Assembly (NCBI GenBank): GCA_021785115.1
Contig: JAJYGO010000505.1
Location: 1 to 9,117, forward strand
DNA length: 9,117 nucleotides
Direction of reading: 5' to 3'
Source: Chloroflexota bacterium
Lineage (GTDB): Bacteria; Chloroflexota; Limnocylindria; Limnocylindrales; CSP1-4
Below the pieces are notes generated by a model that searched no databases, was not told the DNA's origin, and saw nothing but the letters and a program-made list of their open reading frames with translations. The stretch's first letter is position 1, and each line of letters starts with the position of its first letter. The translations under genes and the position numbers were made by a program. Of this stretch, positions 6,281-9,117 are shown one piece after another.

Positions 6281-7357
6281 TCACTCGCCCGAGGGCCGCA
6301 GCGCCTCCCCGAAGAACGCCGTCAGCCGGGCCTCGTCCCCGGACGGGTCGGCGTAGACCGCCTCGGTGTGGCCCGCCCCCGGCACCACGAAGACGTCGGC
6401 GGCATGGGCGCCGGCGGCCACGGCGGCGTCGTGGTTCTCGGCGGACATCGAGGCCGGGAGGACCGCGTCCTCGGCGCCGTGGACGAACGCGAGGTGCCGT
6501 CCCTGGTACTTCGCGACCTCGTCGATCGGGTTGAACTTGAGGAAGTCGACCCCCCTGCTCCTGCCCCACAGCACGGCGCCCGGGACGAGCGTGTCCGACG
6601 CGAGCGCGAGCGGCGACGACTGCTGCCGGAGCTGGTCCTTGAGGAACAGCGCCAGCGCCCGGTCCATCTTGGTGAAGGACGAGTCCGCCCAGACGGCGCG
6701 CACCGACGGCTCCTCGCCGCCCGCGGTCAGGACGACGGCCGAGCCCAGCGAGAAGCCCACGATCCCGATCCGGTCGGCGGGCACCCCCTGCTCGCGCACC
6801 CAGTCCCAGCCGCCGAGGACGTCGAGGTACTCCACGCTGCCGCCGGCGATCTGGCGGTCCGGGCTGAACCCCGAATCGCCGTGGTTGCGCATGTCCATGA
6901 TGAACACGGAGTAGCCGTGCTGGTGCAGCATCCCCGCGGCGAGCAGGACCGAGGCCTCGCGGCGGCAGGACATGATCCCGTGCACCACGACGACCGCCGG
7001 CGCCGAGGCGGCCGAGGCGCCGTCAGCCGGGACCCACCAGGCCGCCAGGTCCACGCTGGCGATGGACGGATCGCGCGAGCGGAACACCACGTCCTGAAAG
7101 GTCGGCATGCGGTAGCGGGCGGCGAGCCCGGCGTCCCACTTGGCGTCCAGAGTGAAGTGGTCGGGGGTGTTCGACGCGGCGCTCGGCCAGCAGCCGCCCT
7201 TGGCGGTCGCCAGCCCGTCGTACACGGCGTAGCTGACCCCGGCGTAGGACAGGGCCAGGACCACGGCGAGGATCGCGGCCACCACCGCCAGCCACCTGCG
7301 CCAACGACGTCGCGGGCGCCCGACGGCGCCGATCGAAGATGCCCCGTTCGTGGTCAT
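6281..7357 (-). CDS. Membrane-anchored alpha/beta hydrolase
   Basis: This 358-residue serine hydrolase of unknown substrate is probably tethered to the outer face of the membrane. Residues 1-21 are basic (RPRRRWRR at 14-21), and one hydrophobic segment (about 22-45) follows as a signal anchor without a clear signal peptidase site. The hydrolase domain has VVVVHGIMSCR (122-132, oxyanion HG), then FIMDMRNHGDSG (152-163) and the nucleophile Ser203 in GFSLGS. Asp297 in HGAEDAVLP and His330 in GAGHTEAVY complete a plausible triad. The fold resembles the YqkD/FrsA-like and BAAT-like hydrolase groups. A good Shine-Dalgarno, GGAGGGG, lies 7 nt before the ATG at 7357, unlike most genes in the window. 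It is divergent from the NUDIX gene. An esterase, lipase or peptidase activity is possible; no lipobox is present. Confidence 0.9.
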   Translation of the reverse strand: MTTNGASSIGAVGRPRRRWRRWLAVVAAILAVVLALSYAGVSYAVYDGLATAKGGCWPSAASNTPDHFTLDAKWDAGLAARYRMPTFQDVVFRSRDPSIASVDLAAWWVPADGASAASAPAVVVVHGIMSCRREASVLLAAGMLHQHGYSVFIMDMRNHGDSGFSPDRQIAGGSVEYLDVLGGWDWVREQGVPADRIGIVGFSLGSAVVLTAGGEEPSVRAVWADSSFTKMDRALALFLKDQLRQQSSPLALASDTLVPGAVLWGRSRGVDFLKFNPIDEVAKYQGRHLAFVHGAEDAVLPASMSAENHDAAVAAGAHAADVFVVPGAGHTEAVYADPSGDEARLTAFFGEALRPSGE

Positions 7358-7364
7358 CTCGCTA

Positions 7365-7371
7365 CCCCTCC
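7365..7371 (-). promoter_or_regulatory. Ribosome binding site of the alpha/beta hydrolase
   Basis: GGAGGGG on the minus strand, 7 nt before the ATG at 7357. It supports that start and shows that this gene is translated from a leadered mRNA, in contrast with the apparently leaderless genes nearby. Confidence 0.7.
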
Positions 7372-7400
7372 CAGCCTCGCCAGCGTGCCCAGCCGGTCGC

Positions 7401-7419
7401 GTCGGCGTCGAGTGCCGAC
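7401..7419. promoter_or_regulatory. Inverted repeat in the divergent intergenic region
   Basis: GTCGGC (7401-7406) and GCCGAC (7414-7419) form a perfect 6-bp inverted repeat around 7 nt. It lies 44-62 bp upstream of the alpha/beta hydrolase start and 56-74 bp upstream of the -35-like box of the NUDIX gene. It could be an operator shared by the two divergent genes or a hairpin in the leader of the hydrolase mRNA. In DNA this rich in G and C such repeats also arise by chance. Confidence 0.25.
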
Positions 7420-7474
7420 CTGCCCGATGCGAGGCGCAGGAGTGACGTGGGGGAGTCCGCCGTGTGTCAGGCGT

Positions 7475-7503
7475 TTGCCTTCGCGGCCCCGGCCGGTTAC
7501 AAC
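7475..7503 (+). promoter_or_regulatory. Candidate promoter of the NUDIX-PAS pair
   Basis: TTGCCT (7475-7480) and TACAAC (7498-7503) are separated by 17 bp, a normal spacing for a housekeeping sigma factor. The -10-like box ends 6 nt before the GTG at 7510, the same distance seen at thyX, the SRPBCC gene and the CocE-type gene. The local AT content is notably higher than in the surroundings. This is the only candidate in the window with both boxes recognisable. Confidence 0.5.
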
Positions 7504-7509
7504 ACGGAG

Positions 7510-8094
7510 GTGAGCAACCCTAGGCCGGACGACGCGCAGACGGCGCCCGTGCCCGTCGGTCCGTGGCGGCGCCGGACGCGCCGCACCGTCTACCAGAACC
7601 CGTGGCTCGAACTCTGGCACGACGAGGTGGACCGGCCGGACGGCGGCCCCGGTATCTACGGCGTCGTCCACTTCGCCAGCCGCGCGGTCGGGGTCGTGGC
7701 CGTCGGAGACGACGGGCGCCTCCTGCTCGTGGGCCAGCACCGCTACACGCTCGACGAGTACAGCTGGGAGATCCCCGAGGGAGGCGTGGACCTCGAGGAG
7801 ACGATGGAGGAGGGCGCCCGCCGCGAGCTGCACGAGGAGACCGGCTTCACCGCCGACACCTGGCGCTTCCTGTTCCGCTTCAGCACCTCGAACTCGGTGA
7901 CGGACGAGGTGGGCGAGATGTACCTGGCCAGCGGGCTGCACCCCGGCGAGGCCTCGCCCGACGCCACCGAGGACCTCGCCACGCGGTGGGCGACCCTGGA
8001 GGAGGTGCTCTCGGAGATCGAGCGCGGCGAGATCCACGACCTGATGACCATCTCCGCGATCGGGCGCTACGCGCTCGAGGCCCGCGGGGGGTGA
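7510..8094 (+). CDS. NUDIX hydrolase, ADP-ribose pyrophosphatase type
   Basis: A cytosolic hydrolase that cleaves a nucleoside diphosphate linked to another group; relatives act on ADP-ribose and similar compounds. From the GTG at 7510 the product has 194 residues. The NUDIX box is complete at 91-113: Gly91, Glu97, then REL at 105-107, EE at 109-110 and Gly112, fitting G-x5-E-x7-REU-x-EE-x-GU. The preceding YSWEIPEGG and the VGQHRYTLDEYSWE segment, plus an acidic loop and IHDLMTISAI near the end, are typical of the ADP-ribose pyrophosphatase branch. The frame is open back to 7339, but those 57 codons cross the divergent promoter region and overlap the opposite gene. The GTG has a promoter directly before it, and homology-like sequence starts soon after. 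GGAG abuts the start codon, too close to act as a normal ribosome site. Its stop overlaps the PAS gene by four bases. Confidence 0.92.
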   Translation: MSNPRPDDAQTAPVPVGPWRRRTRRTVYQNPWLELWHDEVDRPDGGPGIYGVVHFASRAVGVVAVGDDGRLLLVGQHRYTLDEYSWEIPEGGVDLEETMEEGARRELHEETGFTADTWRFLFRFSTSNSVTDEVGEMYLASGLHPGEASPDATEDLATRWATLEEVLSEIERGEIHDLMTISAIGRYALEARGG

Positions 8095-8447
8095 CGGGGG
8101 CGCAGCGGAGCGGTGCCCCCGGCGACAGCGGCCTGCCCGCCGCCCCCGCCGGGCACCCGGCGGCGTTCCACGACGGAGCCGCCCACGTCATCCGCTGGGC
8201 GAACCCGCCGTTCCTGGCGCTGTTCGGGGACGGGGTCGTGGGCCTGCCGGCGCGGGAGGCGATGACCGGCCTCGGTCGGAGCGGGTTCGAGCTGATGGAC
8301 CGCGTGCTCCACGAGGGGAGGCCGCTGGCCAGGCGCGTCGCCACCCCGTCCGGCGAGGTGCGGCTGGTGGTCGTGCCCCGCCGCGACGTCGAGACCGGCG
8401 AGACCTACGGTGTGGCCACGCACCTGAAGGATCCAGCTGGCTCCTGA
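8091..8447 (+). CDS. Small solo PAS-domain protein
   Basis: A 118-residue protein that is essentially a single PAS-like fold. The segment AFHDGAAHVIRWANPPFLALFGD (25-47) matches the opening of PAS domains (strand, then WANPAF-type helix). It is followed by the loop VVGLPAREAMTGL, a helix (FELMDRVLHEGRPL) and the closing strands EVRLVVVPRRD and GETYGVATHLKD. No kinase, cyclase, phosphatase or DNA-binding domain is attached, and nothing shows a cofactor. The first 20 residues are Ala/Gly/Pro-rich and probably disordered. The GTG at 8091 overlaps the NUDIX stop as GTGA, implying translational coupling; no other ATG or GTG start is available before the domain. It might bind a small ligand or partner related to NUDIX function, but that is inference. 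The PAS call rests on pattern, not on a search. Confidence 0.75.
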   Translation: MTGAQRSGAPGDSGLPAAPAGHPAAFHDGAAHVIRWANPPFLALFGDGVVGLPAREAMTGLGRSGFELMDRVLHEGRPLARRVATPSGEVRLVVVPRRDVETGETYGVATHLKDPAGS

Positions 8448-8471
8448 ACCCCCTGTCCCGCAGGCCGGTCC

Positions 8472-8485
8472 GTGCCGGTTGGCAC
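8472..8485 (+). promoter_or_regulatory. Operator-like inverted repeat upstream of the ABC binding protein
   Basis: GTGCC-GGTT-GGCAC is a perfect 5-bp inverted repeat with a 4-nt centre, about 70 bp before the ATG at 8554. It overlaps TTGGCA (8479-8484), a fair -35 box; TATGCC (8504-8509) is a possible -10, though at 19 bp the spacing is long. The overlap would suit a repressor site on a substrate-controlled transporter operon. The repeat could also be a hairpin at the end of the PAS transcript, since it starts 25 bp after that stop. Confidence 0.35.
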
Positions 8486-8534
8486 CTTTCCACGGGTGCA
8501 CGCTATGCCACACTCGCGTCACTCGCTCGAGGCA

Positions 8535-8548
8535 GGAGGTAGGAGGAG
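8535..8548 (+). promoter_or_regulatory. Tandem Shine-Dalgarno sequence of the ABC binding protein
   Basis: GGAGG (8535-8539) is followed directly by AGGAGGAG (8541-8548), which ends 5 nt before the ATG at 8554. The purine-rich double site is the strongest ribosome binding region in the window, predicts high expression, and fixes the start. Confidence 0.8.
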
Positions 8549-8553
8549 ACCTG

Positions 8554-9117
8554 ATGCCCACGAATGTCCGCGCCCGCGGAGCCCAGGCACTGGCCGCGCT
8601 GCTGTTCGGCGCATCCGTGCTGCTCCCGGCGGCAGGCCCAGCCGCCGCCGCCGATCCCATGGTCCTGCGCGTCGGGACGACCCAGGACCTGGACTCGACG
8701 AACCCGTACCAGACGGCGCTCGTCTCCGGCTACGAGACGTTCCAGCTGACCTACAACCTGCTGGTCGACTTCGGGCCCAACCTCGAGCCCGTGCCGGGCT
8801 TCGCCGATTCCTGGCAGCGGTCGGCGGACGGCACCTACTGGACCTTCCACATCCGCGACGGGATGAAGTGGTCCGACGGCCAGCCGGCGACCTCGGCGGA
8901 CGCCTGCTTCTCGTTCCAGCTCGACCTCGACGCCATCAAGGCGGGTGAGAGCGTCGGCCTGGGCTACATCGACCCCAACGTCACGGACGCCGGCATCACC
9001 AAGGTCGAGTGCCCCGACCCGCAGACGATGATCGCGTACTCGAAGGACCCGTCTGCGCGCATTCTCCAGACGTACGTGCCCATCCTGCCCAAGCACATCT
9101 ACGGCAAGGACACGTAC
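8554..9117 (+). CDS. ABC transporter substrate-binding protein, family 5 (oligopeptide/dipeptide type), partial
   Basis: This is the N-terminal 188 residues of an exported solute-binding protein of the SBP_bac_5 family (OppA/DppA-like), which captures peptides, nickel complexes or oligosaccharides for an ABC importer. The frame is open to the window edge; full family members have about 500-600 residues, so most of the gene lies beyond. A Sec signal peptide is clear: basic start (RARG, 6-9), hydrophobic core (11-26) and a likely cleavage after Ala33 before Asp34. There is no lipobox cysteine. The mature part starts VLRVGTTQDLDSTNPYQ and contains YNLLVDFGPNLEPVPGFADSW (67-87). The family hallmark FHIRDGMKWSDGQPATSAD follows at 98-116. 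Cys118 and Cys153 could form a disulfide. Permease and ATPase genes probably follow outside the window. The ligand cannot be named. Confidence 0.92.
   Translation, partial: MPTNVRARGAQALAALLFGASVLLPAAGPAAAADPMVLRVGTTQDLDSTNPYQTALVSGYETFQLTYNLLVDFGPNLEPVPGFADSWQRSADGTYWTFHIRDGMKWSDGQPATSADACFSFQLDLDAIKAGESVGLGYIDPNVTDAGITKVECPDPQTMIAYSKDPSARILQTYVPILPKHIYGKDTY

Noticed and set aside
4120..6534. An 804-codon + strand open frame opposite the CocE-type gene
   Set aside because: Long antisense frames are expected in GC-rich genes whose third codon positions are nearly all G or C. The composition is His/Arg/Gly-rich without any motif, while the minus strand has a full catalytic triad.
7339..7509. 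N-terminal extension of the NUDIX protein to the ATG at 7339
   Set aside because: The extra 57 codons overlap the start of the divergent hydrolase gene and cross the best promoter in the window, and the encoded residues do not look like a domain.
8479..8500. Sigma-54 promoter suggested by TTGGCAC
   Set aside because: The required GC dinucleotide at the -12 position is absent at the correct distance; the nearest TGC is several bases too far downstream.

Overview
The window comes from a bacterium with very GC-rich DNA (by eye about 70% or more, nearly every codon ending in G or C). The gene set is ordinary chromosomal housekeeping and accessory metabolism. No phage, transposon, CRISPR or RNA gene is visible. 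ThyX instead of ThyA, GTG starts, and starts preceded by a -10-like hexamer rather than a Shine-Dalgarno suit a Chloroflexota (for example Limnocylindria-like) or actinobacterial genome. The assignment to a phylum is inference.

Layout. Bases 1-308 hold no convincing gene but carry three short direct repeats spaced exactly 39 bp apart. A purine nucleoside phosphorylase (309-1169, +) converges on a flavin-dependent thymidylate synthase, ThyX (1251-2108, -). A leftward group follows: a large CocE/NonD-type serine hydrolase (4051-6120, -), a small SRPBCC/AHSA1-like protein (3572-4009, -) and a major facilitator transporter (2247-3572, -). The last two overlap by one base. Another leftward gene encodes a membrane-anchored alpha/beta hydrolase (6281-7357, -); a strong nested inverted repeat separates it from the CocE gene. 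A rightward pair diverges from it: a NUDIX hydrolase of the ADP-ribose pyrophosphatase type (7510-8094, +) and a solo PAS-domain protein (8091-8447, +), overlapping by four bases (GTGA). The window ends inside an exported oligopeptide/dipeptide-type ABC transporter binding protein (8554 to the edge, +).

How the genes relate. PNP and ThyX both serve nucleotide metabolism but are transcribed separately. The CocE-SRPBCC-MFS run could act on and export or import an ester or amide compound; no substrate can be read from the sequence. NUDIX and PAS are probably translationally coupled. The most distinctive signal is regulatory: several genes have a TANNNT-like hexamer exactly 6 nt before the start codon and no Shine-Dalgarno, which predicts leaderless transcripts. 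Two other genes (the alpha/beta hydrolase and the binding protein) instead have strong Shine-Dalgarno sequences. I found no clearly novel multi-gene system.
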